Of a stretch of DNA of 44,882 nt, positions 31,691-44,064 are shown in pieces. How positions within the stretch are numbered: position 1 is the first letter of the stretch; the number at the start of each line of letters is the position of its first letter. The notes beneath the pieces are model-generated. The model did no database searches and had not been told where the DNA came from. It saw only the letters and a program-made list of their open reading frames with translations. This DNA is from Chara braunii (Eukaryota > Streptophyta > Charophyceae > Charales > Characeae): assembly GCA_003427395.1 (NCBI GenBank), contig BFEA01000574.1, forward strand, positions 855,854-900,735, given 5' to 3'. The position numbers and the translations under genes are program-made.

Positions 31691-31954
31691 GTGAAAACAT
31701 TAAAAGACTATGAACTATTGTCTCTTAAATTGACCTACGGATGACGAGAGTACTTACCTTTGTGGTTTGGCCTGCATGTTTGAGTGAGGCTACTACTTAG
31801 TCTGAGTTTCAGTTTGACAGGTAGTTGATTAAAAGGCTCGCCACATGCTAGAGCGATATGAGTTATTCTAAATTCCTGCATTTTTTCGAGCTAAGTTTAT
31901 TCTACTTAGATCTATTCTCGCATTTTCAGGGATCTTTTGTTATACATGGCTTTG

Positions 31955-32262
31955 TATAAATTTTGGTAAGCTACTTTCTCTACGGGAAGCGCTGCCGAAA
32001 TTTCTGCAAATCCTAGACATTAGTCAAATTTTAACTTTTCAAAGTTCAACTTGTCTAAACTTCATATATGACTTAGTAAAAATCTGGGAAGTCTCATTTT
32101 CTAAAGAGAGTGCTGCCAAAATTTTTGCTAATTAAGGGAGTCAGACAAAATTGGACTTTGGAAAGTCAAAGACTATTTCTGGTTTTATTTTCGGGATGGT
32201 GTAAATTCTGGAAAGACACTTTTCCTACGGGAAGCGCTGCCGAAATTTTCTTAGTTTAAAGA
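31955..32262 (+). repeat. Three hairpins ending GCTGCCGAAATTT, family A copy 2
   Basis: Counterparts of the modules at 3466-3895, near 31960, 32080 and 32205. One of the four in copy 1 has no equivalent here. Confidence 0.75.
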
Positions 32263-32513
32263 AGTTAGATTATATTTTGACAGGTGGCGATTCTGGCGAT
32301 GCACTCTGTATAGGGGAAATTATGCCAGAGTCTACTTTTGTTTTGGGCACTGTTTAGCAGTAGATTCAGACTTAGTTAATTAGGATGATTTATGTGAGAT
32401 AATGATATGGGGTTTATTCTCCATGGACTTATAGGCTTAACCTGAGGATTGTTCTATCTTGTGTTACAGGCCCTCTGGACCATTTGATTCAGGATTTGAA
32501 CCAGTTTTAGCTT

Positions 32514-32553
32514 TGATCCTACAAGGATCATCTTCTGTTATCACTGATAACAG
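32514..32553 (+). repeat. Paired hairpins TGATCCT/AGGATCA and CTGTTATC/GATAACAG
   Basis: Both stems are perfect (7 and 8 bp) with three-base loops. They are the counterparts of 4152-4191. Confidence 0.85.
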
Positions 32554-33270
32554 GTCTGTTGCCGATTCGTCTGTTTACGACTCAATTCCAACTCACTCCC
32601 CTGGACTCAACCTAAAAGGCTTTAGCTCTGGTGATCTTTGTTATTTTGTTAAGGTTTCGCCCGGGCTTTTATTGAATGACCATTTAACAAAGGTACTGAG
32701 TATTTAGTTATGGTTGGTTGGACTGGAGATTGGGGCTTGCATGGCTAAAGCAAGGGGTATGAATGCAAAGAATGGTTGGGGTTGACTCCGTGTAGTGCGT
32801 GGACTATTGTTTGATTCTTGGGTGTGACTGCAGGTATGTTTTTGCGGCTAAGATGCTGGATTTTGATTGTCTGGGATCACATATATACATATGGTTGTGG
32901 AAAACCCCACTGTGACTGTGAGAAGTGATCGTCACACACTTACCCCCTCATATATGTATACGACTGTGCACCTATGATGAGTGTTCGCGTGACCCAAAGG
33001 GCCCCGTGCTAAAAGCCTACTCAGGGGTTAAGACTGAAAGGCATAGGGAAGACCCTTCCTTCTTCTTGTTTGCTTCTTAGGGAATTTTTCTTAGTCGGAT
33101 TTTGATCCTGGGCCAGGATTTAAGGTCCTTGTCCAGGACATCCCAAACCCTAGACTCTGCAGGGGAGAAACCTCCCCTCGCGCAGACCCTATCTGTACTG
33201 CCTGTCGGGACACCCAACCCTGGAGGCGGAACTTTCGCGAGGGTTGAACGACATGTCCTTCAGCCGTTCA

Positions 33271-33299
33271 ATATCGTGAGGGGTAACCCCTCACGATAT
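33271..33299. repeat. 29-bp near-perfect palindrome
   Basis: ATATCGTGAGGGGT pairs with ACCCCTCACGATAT across a single A: a 14-bp stem. Similar words (CAGCCGTTC and TAGTCGTTC) flank it, and a second hairpin, ATCGC...GCGAT, follows at 33319-33340. Absent from copy 1. Confidence 0.92.
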
Positions 33300-34051
33300 A
33301 TTCCTTTAGTCGTTCAATATCGCGAGGCCAGAGCCGCGATTACCATGTATGACTGACATCATTGGTTGGTATGGGACTGACTTGCAGCCGCGCGACTTTA
33401 TGTTAGGATCCTGCTCGCGACGTTTCGCCGCCCTGGCGCCTAAAGGTTATGAGATTAAGGGATTTGCACGTACGTACGAACGCTTGGGATTATTATAGGC
33501 CGCTGGCACCACCCAAAAAGGGGAAGGTACCCCAGGGTCATGATGTCTTTCGGAATAGGGGGACCCCCGGCCTACTTTTGTTTTTTAGAGTTATCATGGT
33601 TGGACGCTATAGTCTGTGGCAACTGTCAAAGTCAAACCCCTTGACTTTTGTCTGGGCCCGGAGCAGAACTCACCTCCAGGGCAGCAAGAAACGACTGTCA
33701 CCACAGGTATGGACCTATGTACTACCCACTTTGCACAGAGTGCAGAAGGGGGTGTGTGGTCTTCAACCACGCATGGCGGTTGTCCAACGTCGAGAGATTA
33801 ACCCTCAAGGCGCGTGTCAGCCGACACTTGAGTGTCGAATACGACCCTCGAGACTAACGAGGACCGCCTGGGTATGGGTACTACATAGTACGCCATCACT
33901 ACGACCGCTCGCGTACGCTTGCATTGCGAGTCGATATGAGTAGGTCCTTCGTCCGCGCAGTTTTATACTCGCGCGCGACGCCTACCCGATTTCCGCGTCG
34001 GAAAGTTATGGGACGGCTACTAAGGGACTAGGAGTGTTGTCGCGTTGTTCG

Positions 34052-34078
34052 ATTTGTGTGTGTGTGTGTGTGTGTGTT
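34052..34078. repeat. GT dinucleotide microsatellite
   Basis: A TGTGTG run; copy 1 has only a short TGTGTG at the same place (near 5145). Confidence 0.95.
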
Positions 34079-34169
34079 TTATTTTTGTGTTCGTAGTGCG
34101 GTGTATGCGTGGTGAGTGAGATACGTCCTAGTCGACCGACAACGGACCGCGCTTGGGACTTCAGCCCCC

Positions 34170-34550
34170 CAAGTTGACGGTTCGCGTGCGGGTCTGATAG
34201 GGGCGTATTACCGCGCGTACCCCCTATGCTACAGCGAACGAGAAACGCCCTCGGCTGGTCCACCTCTGCGATTGCAACTGATTAACTTTCGTACTATGGA
34301 CTGGTAGCTCGGCGGGGATATGCCCACCGAAGGGAGGTGACAACTCCCGTAAGGTGGAGGTAAGTCGTGCCTCGTGTAGGCCCTATCCTGTCATAGGGGC
34401 TCGCAGGAGGTATGGCTGACGCACTCGGCCGGAGCGGCTTGCGGAAGCTCCATGTATATTTGCGACGAAGGATTTAAACCAACTCCTGCGTGACGCGGCC
34501 GGGAGGGTCCCGCGCTGCTCCGTGCGGTGCCGGACCGATGTGCTCGACAG
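34170..34550 (+). ncRNA. Putative structured terminal domain of family A, copy 2
   Basis: CCACC (34324-34328) pairs with GGTGG (34353-34357) around GGGAG/CTCCC and loop GTGACA. CCCTAT pairs with ATAGGG (34381-34398) around CCTGTC. The GGAGGTAAGT that follows the first structure looks like a splice donor. Transcription is not shown. Confidence 0.5.
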
Positions 34551-35650
34551 CGGTCCTCGCCGGGAGTTAGGTTCTACAGTTCCGGCGATGCTAAGTATAA
34601 CCCCTTAGCTTGACGTCACAAAATATGTCCCTGAGACTAACTCCATTGTGGTCTGGCACTTTCTTCCAAAAAGTCTTCAGAACAACAAAGGATCACATAC
34701 CAATTGCCAACGGGACTACGTGGAGGGATGGTGCATTTTCCCAAAATTTCATGAATTCCCTCAGTAACTCCACAAGGTCGTGCCTCCGTTACTTTGATCA
34801 GAGTAGGCGAGGTCACACGTCTTCAGGGATCTCTCAAAATATTTTCCAGAGTTCTATCATAACTGCCAGAAATTTCCATCCATTATTCTCACAAAAGTTT
34901 TGGCCTTCCCTCGTCAGACTTACATACACACAAAAATTTATCATCATTATAGCAACTCTTTTGAGTGCTCTCACAATTTTCATCATTTTAAGAAGGTCCA
35001 ATTGGCCATTGGGTTTTCCTCTCTCCTTTCTGGGTCATACAGAAGACACAACTTTGGTTATGACCTTTCCATTCATCATCATTTCATCTGTGCAAAACAC
35101 ATCGTGTCACCTCTTCCTCAAAACCCTGAGGGACACTCTCTCCCTTTGTACTTTAGTTTTTCCTTGTTCTTAGGACATTGTCCTTAGGACAAGGATATTT
35201 AAGTGCAAAGGAAGAATGTGCAGACCGGTTCATTTCACAATATTCATTTCATCACACCATCATCCATATGGGCAAGTCCACAAACCTGAGAGTGAGTGTG
35301 ACACACCATACACAAAAAAAACAAGGTTCAAGACTCACATTTGTACACAGGATGTGGGGTCCTGCAATAAGCAAAGGCTCCTGTCCTTATCGAAAAGTCA
35401 GAGTATTGTGCAAAGAGTCCAAGTATCCACGCAGATTTATAGTAACAACAAAAAATTAAAAAATATCCAAGTGTCAAGTATCTGAAATCGAAAGTCACTC
35501 CATACTCATGAGTGTCACTCTACTCTAGACGATAAAGGAACCATAACTTATGCAAAGGTATTATAAGAACCCTCCACACCACACTAACGGAAAGGAGTAA
35601 GAAAAAAAATAGTCAGCATTATACACAGTGTTGTCTTATGTACAAAAAAC
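34551..35650. other. Probable 3' non-coding part or LTR of element C
   Basis: AT-rich sequence between the family A end and the last gag-like codon of element C. On both strands I see only unrelated short frames. An LTR would be expected here, but the matching copy on the other side of element C is missing, so I cannot delimit it. Confidence 0.35.
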
Positions 35651-37918
35651 CTAAAAGTCTATAATGCGAAGCTGCCTATACAACTGCGCCCGAATCCCAC
35701 CACGAGTTTTTAGGATCAGGTTCTCATTCCTATCCCTGCGTACCCCAGCTGAATCCCAAGTAAGCAAACCCTTTGCCTCATCCTCGAGGCTCTTGGGACA
35801 CTCTTCCTGTAAGTGTCTGCGTTTCTTGCAGTAAAAACACCTTCCTACCCTGTTTTGCTCTACCTTATCTCCTTCATGCGAGGGTACAGATGATGGGGCT
35901 GCTGAGACCTTACTCGTAACCTCTTGTTGCGGAATTTTCGGGAAAGTGGGACATGCTGCTCTGTCATCTGCCTGCGTCACCTGCTCACCAACTCGCCCCT
36001 CTGGTTCAGAGCCAGTAGCCCAAGACCCCAATGCGCCCCGCAGATCTGCAACAAGAGGCATATCCTGAGGCATAGGGGACTCCTGACGGCTCCTCTGATC
36101 CACTCTCAGCTCGGCCTCTACCATGGTCTGACCCACACTCTCCTGAATCTCCTGTTGGGTCACAGCCTCTCCCTGAGCTGTGGGTGGGACTACTTCACTC
36201 CTCATGGCCTCAGCTGGTGACCTCTCCTCTGGCCTTGCTGGTTCCTGTCCAAGTGTCAGGCCAGCTGGCATCCTCCACTCAAACTTTCCACCCCCTGCAT
36301 CCTTCTCAGCTAGTGCTCCCTGCAGCTCCAGCATGGCTTTGTCTATTAGAGGAATTTCCTCACCTTCTTGTTGACCCACCTTCTCCTCTTCCTTCTAACA
36401 CTTGAAAACTTTCTCTTCAGGTTGTTTCCTCATCTCAAACCCCTGTACCTTTGTCCAATCCACCACTGCAGTAGGGGTCTGTCGTGTATACCTGGCCTCA
36501 AGGTCCTGTATCCTCTTTTCCCATTCAGCTTCCTTTGCTTGAAAGGAAACCTGTTGCGCCTGCAAGTAGACTCTCAGGACGTCATTGACCTTATTGAGGG
36601 TCTGGTTGACTTGCCTAACGGCCTCGTTCTTTGCCCAGATCTTCACCATGTCTGCCTTCACTGCCTCTATCTCTCTGCTCTGTCTTTCCAACTCCTTCTT
36701 CAGGTCTTCAACTTCTTTTTCCCAGTCCACTATCTGACCATATACCTTTTGAGCCACTTTCGTCAATTTTCCCCCAGCCTTTTGATCTGAAGCTTTGGCC
36801 GCTGCAAAGCCTTCCTTCATTACGCCCCTCAGATTAAGTAAGTTCGTAGAGACTAACTTGACCCCCATCTCCTGATGATGCTCTCCAGATCTCCCTGCAG
36901 CCTCCATCAGCCTGTCAAAGCTGACCAAAACCTTTGAAACCAGGGGAAGATCCTTCTCCTGAGTGCAAGCGCCCTTACCACCTTTGTCTCCCACCTCCTC
37001 AGACTCTTTTCCTTGCTGCATCCTCTCACACAGCTCTGCAAGGTTTTTCATCCTGAGCTGCACCTTGATCTCCTGCTCCCTTGCTGCTCTCTCTTTCCTG
37101 TCCAGTTCCTTCTCCTTGGGAGACTGCTCCTCCCTTTGCTCCTGCACAAGTGGCTCATGAGGCAAGTCTGGTTCTATGTCTGACATAGGGTAGTCCACAT
37201 CCAGCTGAGCAGGATGTGGAGGCACATCTGAACCACCTAACCCTCCTACCCTCTCGTGCATGTGTGCTTTGTGCTCCTTTCTCCTGTCCTCCCTCTGAGT
37301 CCTTGAAGACATGCCCTGCTCAAAGGTCCTCCTCTCAGTTGCCTCTGGCTCTCTACTTCTATTCTCCAGACTCCTTCTTTTACCTGCCTGACGTGCTGGA
37401 GCATAGTGGTTCCAGAGCAGCTTCTTGCAGTGACCCCAATTCATAGCAGGTGCCACAATAGATCTAACAAAGGATCTGATGTGTCGCCTCACATACAGGA
37501 GGAAGCTCCCCATCCTCTGCTCTCCTAGAATATTGAGATCGTCTGCATACTGGTCATAGGCCCATAGGAATTCCCTCAGATTAGTGGAGTCAAATCGAAT
37601 GGGTTGTCCATCTCTCCCCACTGGCGACGGGTGCAAACCTTTCATCTTCCTCTCAAGGTCTTGCCAGCTCAGTGACCCCCTAACAAGGTTGGCAATGGGG
37701 TCCATCCACTCGCCTGTGCCTCACACCTCCCTCAGCATCCTAGTGTCATCCTATCCAAACTCTCGTGCATGACTCTTAAATTCGATCAGGAACAACTCAA
37801 TGTTTCCTCTCTGGAAAATTGGAGGTCTGTCCTCTCTCCTGGTTTTCATCTCTACCCTCTGTTTGGTCACCCCCAAAGGGGTCTCCACTGGCTCTACCCC
37901 TCCCCTCCCTCTTGGCAT
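35651..37918 (-). pseudogene. gag-like protein of element C, downstream of pol
   Basis: The start is taken at the ATG at 37918 (MPRGRGGVEPV). A capsid-like N-terminal part (PPIFQRGNIELFLIEFKSHAREFG, then MDPIANLVRGSLSWQDLERK) is followed by a long charged stretch, rich in Glu, Lys and Arg, that should form coiled coil (about 36550-37100), and near the end by a CX2CX4HX4C knuckle, CFYCKKRRHLQEEC. All lie in one frame of about 756 codons, interrupted by TAG at 37748, TGA at 37718 and TAG at 36392. A pyrimidine-rich stretch ending TTGTGCAG, just upstream, resembles a splice acceptor. It could alternatively be the gag of a second, deleted element lying in tandem. Confidence 0.65.
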
Positions 37919-38019
37919 GGCTGCCGCAAGCGGTGTCAAACCTGCACAATAAGGAAGAGACAAACAAGAGCACACAGAGGGTAAGCAGTTTGGACAATCA
38001 CAACAGGAGACAGACATAG

Positions 38020-38211
38020 CCCTCCCACAACTATCCCAGCTATCTGCCTATCCATATATGCGTACATACACATGGGAGTCTATCCGAAAAGCCATAACAT
38101 ACCACACTATTCTACTGAGAACAATATCTTATACCTTCTACTTATACTAATATTCCTACGTAAAGTAATCAACGGGTGACTCTAACTGGTGAGATCCATG
38201 CTTTCCTCGCC
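38020..38211 (-). other. Spacer between pol and the gag-like frame
   Basis: About 290 bp from the pol stop to the gag-like ATG, AT-rich at first, then pyrimidine-rich on the minus strand. No primer-binding site or LTR end (TG...CA pair) is recognised in it, which argues weakly against a hidden LTR. Confidence 0.4.
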
Positions 38212-41200
38212 TCAAGCAACAAACTTCTTTAGCCTCGAGCCTGATACCCAGTCTTTCCACGCCGTCCCATTCAGCTCCTCAATTTGGTAGGCTCCATGTT
38301 CACCACTCATGGTGACCCTGTATGGTCCCAGCCACCTCTTGTTCAACTTTCGCGACCATTGCTTCTCTAAAAACGAGTCATATAGCAACACAATGTCTCC
38401 CACCTTGAGAGGTTTTCTCCTTACTCTCGTCATTTTATCCCACCTGAACTTGTCCTTAGTACGACTGTCAGTCACCCTACTCGCCGCTTTCTCAATTTTG
38501 TCCTCTATAGTGTCAATCTGACGTGCCCTTGAATCAAGCAGTTCCTCAAATGTCAGATTGGTCTCGAGGTCTTGTCGTTTTCAAGTCTTTAGGAAACTTT
38601 CGATAGGGAACATCGCACGCCTGCCATACCATAACGTAGCCGGTGCGTAGCCGGTGCTTCTTCTGACGGTGATATTATCCACGAAGAAAGCCACCCTTGG
38701 AAAGCTCAACCACTGATTGGGTCTGCCATTAGTCCATTTGGCGAGAATATTCGTGATGGTACTATGTCCTCTCTCCACAGGTGCATTAGCTTGAGGGTGC
38801 GCTGCAGTAGTGTACTCGACGCTTACCCCATATCTCTTTAACAGTGTCTTCACTTCTGCACATTATGTGAATTCAGACCCTCTATCCATCACAAATCTAG
38901 AGACAAAAGGGGTAGCGGAGATAATACTCTTCGATGCATTGGGTCAGCGTCTCATCAGTCTTTGTGCGAATAACGCTGCTATCTACAAACCCAGAGAGGT
39001 TGTCCCGCGCATCAAAGATGAAGTTATAACTCCCTATTCCCAGTGGCATCGCCAACAGATCTAGGTGCACGACTACTCCAACCTCGGGAACATACCTCGG
39101 GTGAAGCGGCTCCCTAGGTCTAAGAGAGGATCGCTCCTGACATGGTACACAAGATTTACAATAGTCATCAATCATTTGTCTCATGCCATCCCAATAGTAC
39201 AGTTCGTGTATCTTGAGATATGTCGTGTTTGTACTTCTGTGACCATCTGTCGTACCATCGTGTAGCGCTACCATAATGTCAATCTGGCGAGTGACGCCAC
39301 AGACTACCCTTCTGGGAGTCTTCCCTTTGCTTCTCATGAATAGATGGCCATTGCTTACTATCAAGTTTGACCTCATTTTCAGAACTCTCTCGCAAGCATC
39401 CCTTTCCCTCATTTCACACGAAAGAAGCATCCTGAGTTCAAGGTATAATCCCTCACATTCTTCTGCCCGAAACGCTTCTTTGATCTCCCATTCCTCAAAA
39501 TCATAATCCTCGCTTTCATGGATCACATTATCATTTTCTTCCTGATTTTGCACCGTACTTCTGGCCACCTCCTCCTGAAGCAGCACATTAGCCAAGAGAT
39601 ATATCTCACCCATCACTTTCTCGTGTTTGTTCACTTGCGGCACCCCACTCTCTATTGTGAGTAGGTCCTCATGTAATTGGTACTTGCCTGCTAACGCCAG
39701 ATCCATCATCCAATCCACACCTGGCATTCCCCAAGAGTCTTCTTCAACATAGGGCTTAAGGACTAAGTCTGGTCGTCGTACATGTCCTGGAGGCGCAAGC
39801 TACACAGGTCGCCCAAGAGTAATAAAGTTACCCACGGCCAGTGACTAGGAGTTGATGTGAAGTCTCACATCCTCCTCACTATCTAGCAACCCGTCAACTG
39901 GTGGAGTATCCTCGATCACTCCTTGATTATTCTTGTCCCAGTCGACCCGACTCAGCCCGTCTGCTCTATTCTTATTCCCCGGAATTCGTTCCAACTTGAA
40001 GTCAAACATCCAGATGTACGTTAGCCACCTGGCGATAGTTGGATTTGAGGGAGCGAAGTTCTTAAGGGAACCAGCTAGAGCCGTTGGATCCACCCTCAAT
40101 ACAAACCCGCTGTCAAAGAGGTAGTTCCTGAAGATCCTTAAACAGTGAAGAACTACCAAGGTTTCGCGCTTAAATTGAGAATAGTTCCTCTCAGTTGTAT
40201 TGAGCGTTCGACTTTCAAATCTTAGTGGCCACTCTTCCCCATTGACGTCTCGTTGGATCAACACACTTTTTAAATCCGTCGGCCCTGCGTCTGTTTCGAC
40301 AATGAACGGTCTGGTCATTACTGCCGGATTATCCGGTACCCCTAGTACTAGACCTCCTTCCTCAAAGTTGTTTCTTTATACCTTCTATTACTAACCCTTG
40401 CTTGTATCCCTATTCCCAATCTTGACCCTGAAGCTTTCGCAAATGCTCAGTCTTTGCCGCAAATCCTTTTATGAAGATCCTCCAAAATCCACACGTTCCC
40501 AGAAAGCTCCTTACGTATGTGATGGTGTCGAACGGTGTTGGCCATTCGAGAATCTTATTAGTCTTCTTAGTATCTGGCCAACGACCACTCTCGTCGCACA
40601 CAAATCCTAAGATAGTGGTCCCGCTCATGCAGTGTCTCGACTTCGGTCCACTTACAGTGAGGTTATGCTCCTTCAGGAGGTCCAGGACCTTGCACATGTC
40701 TTGCACATGATCCCAGACGAAACGCCTAACCCCTGACATCACCTCCTGCTCATCCTTCTCCTTAGATCCTTTCACGGCCAGATCATCAATATAAGGTTGC
40801 GTAATGTGAGGACTTATGGGCTGCATTGCCCTCACCATGTGTCTTTGGACCATGGCAACCGCATTCGTCCACCCTTGCGGTGCGACGTTCATGTGAATCA
40901 ACCCTCGAGGACTATACATAGCTGTCAGAGGCCTGTCAGATGGGTATACAGGAAATTGGTCGTAATCCGAATATAAGTCTATGAGAGATATTATGGCTCT
41001 CCCAGAGCAGGCCTCTGAAAGCGCATCAGCGTTGGGGAGACCACCTGCGTCTCTCACTGTTACAGCGTTCAAGCGCTGCAAATCCTATACCCACCTCAGA
41101 GTCCCATTGGGTTTGACAAAGCAAAACCAGGGGGATGCATACGGCCCACTCGAGTAGTCTGCCACATGTGTGCGAATTTTCCCATCAAGGTACTTGACTA

Positions 41201-42392
41201 CCTTCTCTTCATCAGTTGGATTAGGATATCCCGCGCCTCGCAAGTTCCATGGCTCGTGAGGTACGGTGTGTATCCTAATCGTCGGGATTATGTCCACGTC
41301 CAGACGACCTCTCTCATCATCAATGAAGGCATATGCAATGTGCCTTCCTCTTATGGTATCCACCATAAGCTTCTCCTCTTGCGCTGTAAGGAAGCCAAAA
41401 CTCCCCTATAATCAACGCTTTCTCTGTCTCATGAGTGATGCAGCACGACCCATTTTCTGCGTTTTCTCGCATCTGCCGTATCAACTCTCGCTCCCGTCCG
41501 TAGTAAACTTCTTGTTCTTCAGTAACGAGCATGGGAACAGGGCGGCATTTCTGATCTACCTTTTTGTACCGCCTTTGTAACGCTTGCTTGAGCCCACCCC
41601 TAAAAAAGACCAAGTTGCACTTTGGGGTTGGGCTTCAGCTGTTCCACCTATCATTCCTGGTGTTCGATACACGAATTCCATTTTTCCTTCTCCCATTTGT
41701 TCCACCACCTTCTCTCTCAAGGCTTCCACAACCTCTGGGTCTACCATCCCGTAGGTCGATACTATGTCCATGGCATCACCTATGCTTGCCAGGCTCAGGG
41801 TCAGTGCTTCTGGCTCTCTTTCTTCTTCAAACTTACTGCCTCCAATCCTCAATCTTCCCTCTTCTGATGCTTCAATTATGAAAGAACCAGGGTTGGGCCA
41901 GTTCCTTATACTCCTAGGCCTTGTATTCTTGCAATTGACAACCTCATAATTGCCACATACTGGATCGCACAAAACGAGGAACATAGTTCCGTCATCCTTG
42001 TTAAGTATGACAGTCTCTGTTCGGCTCAGGAACGATCTACCCAGTAGAATAGGGTGATCAAGATCAGGCATTACGAACAAACAACTCCTTACCTTTACTT
42101 TCGCAATTTTCAGAACCACTGCTGATGCGGTTTCTATAAATACCGACCGACTGTTTGCCCCAATCAGGACCCCGTTGTCGGAGCGGTCTATTTTCATCCC
42201 TAAACGCACAGCATGCTCCTCCTTTATAAGGTTCATTTCTGCGCCACTATCCATCATGGCCGTGCAAGTCTTTCCTTTTACCACGACATCTAGGCACCCA
42301 TATGCAACAAACTTCCAATCTATCTTTGTGCCAGTCTCTGCCCATTCCGCCTCTTTAGGGATTATGGTCCCTAATCGTACGCTGACCACCAT
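38212..42392 (-). pseudogene. pol: pol of element C: protease, RT, RNase H, integrase, broken
   Basis: From high to low coordinates: aspartic protease with MMDSGAEMNLI and ILLGRSFL (42390-41900); RT with LRWV, TAG at 41082, then DLQRLNAV, APQGWTNAVA and YIDDLAVKG (to 40410); RNase H with FIVETDAG and TERNYSQFKRE, ending SRVDW (40318-39900); integrase zinc finger HDGTTDGHRS...CKSCVPCQ (about 39270-39110); core with LDLLAMPLG and, after a frameshift near 38900, DRGSEFT, a TAA, and HPQANAPVERGH. The last part (38475-38212) has KPLKVGDIVLL and WLGPYRV, typical of the GPY/F C-terminal domain. Frames change at least four times. A first ATG at 42392 would start just before protease with no gag in front. 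Confidence 0.85.
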
Positions 42393-42550
42393 TTTTCTAG
42401 ATAACCGCTGTCGTGCGCATCGATCCCGTGCGAGCGGGACCCTCCCGGCCTTTGTCACGCAGGATTAGGCGGGGCTTGACGGACGCGCGGAAAACAAACG
42501 CGCGCCCTGGTGCCGCTCTGGCCGAGTGCGCCAACCATACCTCTCGCGCG

Positions 42551-42627
42551 CTCCTGCGACAGGACAGAGGCTGCGCGAGGAACAACTTACCTCCACCCGT
42601 TGGGAGCTGTCACCATCCCGTGGGTGG
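42551..42627 (-). ncRNA. Structured core of the family A terminal domain, fourth copy
   Basis: CCACCC (42593-42598) pairs with GGGTGG (42622-42627) around GGGA/TCCC. The second hairpin near 42551-42570 keeps the CCTGTCG loop but has a weaker stem. Confidence 0.45.
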
Positions 42628-43901
42628 GCGTATCCCTGCCGAGCTACTGACCCACGTGCGAGAGCTCTTATGATGCAGTCGCAGAGGTAGGTCAGCCGAG
42701 GGCGTTTGCTCGTTCGCTGTAACATAGGGGCATGCGCGGCTAACGCCTGGATCGAACCCGGATGCATACCCTCGTCATAGGCTGGCTGAGTTCCTAAACG
42801 GGGCTATACGTCGGTCGACTAGGACGATTAGGTGACCACGCGGTAGTCCTCCGCTCGAAGAAAACTCGATAAACTTAATTGGATCATCGCCTAGTCCCTT
42901 GATGGAACTACCCATAATTTTTTCCATCCTGTTCTTCACAGAATCTGATCAAGTACTCAAATATAAAATGGAAGGAACCGATTTAATCATATCGAAGCCA
43001 TGAAGCTTGAAAACAAACCCCCTTTTTTCGTAATGGTGTTTTACGAAGTAATCATAACCGCACACTTCTCGATGGAACCGAGGAGTGCCTTGGACACTCA
43101 GGTGTTGGCTTGCTTGCTCCCCAAAGAGTTAGCCTTCCAATATTGAAGATGACCACTAAGAGTGATCACCGACCCTCAAGCCTCTCGCGTCTCGCGTGTA
43201 GGGCTAAGAAGAGCGTCTGTCGCGAGGGAGAGCTTACACCGCAGATGACGGTGTTCTCTTACCTGTCGCGGACTATCCAATCCAACTTTCAACCACGATA
43301 AGGATAAGCGTAACGATCACGTGATGGTTCATAAGACCATCACTCAGAGAGAGAAGGAAATTCCGTTGCATTTTTCGAGACCATCTCTCTCACACAATCG
43401 CTACGTCAATTTTCAAGGTCAACATCAGGAATCCAAGGTGCAGATCGGGGGTTTAGAAGGGAATAGAGAGACTCTCGAGGGAAGCCAGGGTAAGCCATTC
43501 TCACAGTCCCGAGTTGATTCTTGCTACCCGCCTTAAGCACATCATTCCAAAGCATTATTATTCGAGGAGCGGTTCGTTGCTTCTAATACCAACCTGCATC
43601 CACACAAAATCCCATTGACATTCGTACACAAAATACCACTACGTGGTCAACCCTTGTCTCTCAATTCATGTCCCACAAGCCACTTCCACCGACCCCCTCT
43701 TTTAACAATGGCATACCCTCACTTTCTATTCAGCTTTCTCAACTCTTTTCATGGCCATTTTAAGGAGATGGGTACGAGGGATAGAAAAGTTCTCATTTTG
43801 AGGGAATGTCATTATAGCAGGGAGATTCCAAGCATCATGGCATGAGTATCACGATGGGCATGACTGAGTCGTAGATCGATCAGTTCAATCGACTAACTGA
43901 C

Positions 43902-43921
43902 CTGCTATTCAGTGATAGCAG
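43902..43921 (-). repeat. Hairpin CTGCTAT / ATAGCAG
   Basis: The counterpart of CTGTTATC/GATAACAG at 32535-32553, with one T-A pair replaced by C-G on both sides. Confidence 0.75.
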
Positions 43922-44064
43922 AAAATTGATGAAGCTTATCACACCTAATCTCCCTTAGGTAGCTATAACTTGCGTCACAAATAACGTAGCCACCATCTGT
44001 CGCATTACCAGTGAAGAACTCCATATCTCACTTCCTCTAGCTATATCGCCTAGTAGCGACGTAA

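Larger units (their letters stand above)
29080..34550 (+). mobile_element. Family A large non-coding repeat, copy 2
   Basis: Collinear with 1-5620 over its whole length. It adds a G-run (29588-29603), more hairpins of a second loop type, and a unique 29-bp palindrome at 33271. No coding region is conserved with copy 1. It ends next to element C at about 34550. Confidence 0.7.
35651..42400 (-). mobile_element. Ty3/gypsy-type retrotransposon, element C (defective, unusual order)
   Basis: The minus strand carries protease, RT, RNase H and integrase, in Ty3/gypsy order, from 42392 down to 38212. A gag-like frame with a zinc knuckle comes after integrase (37918-35651), where gag normally comes first. 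The start of pol lies directly against the family A end at about 42410 and no 5' LTR is seen. Many frameshifts and stops show it is dead. Confidence 0.8.

Noticed and set aside
1-34550. The two plus-strand family A copies as a pair of LTRs of one giant element
   Set aside because: They differ too much and unevenly, other complete elements lie between them in both orientations, and minus-strand copies also exist.
34610-35173. 187-codon open frame next to element C
   Set aside because: No recognisable domain, composition follows the AT-rich DNA, and it is antisense to element C; probably chance.
36368-37985. Plus-strand open frames within element C
   Set aside because: They are shadows of the minus-strand gag-like frame, which has a zinc knuckle and coiled coil.
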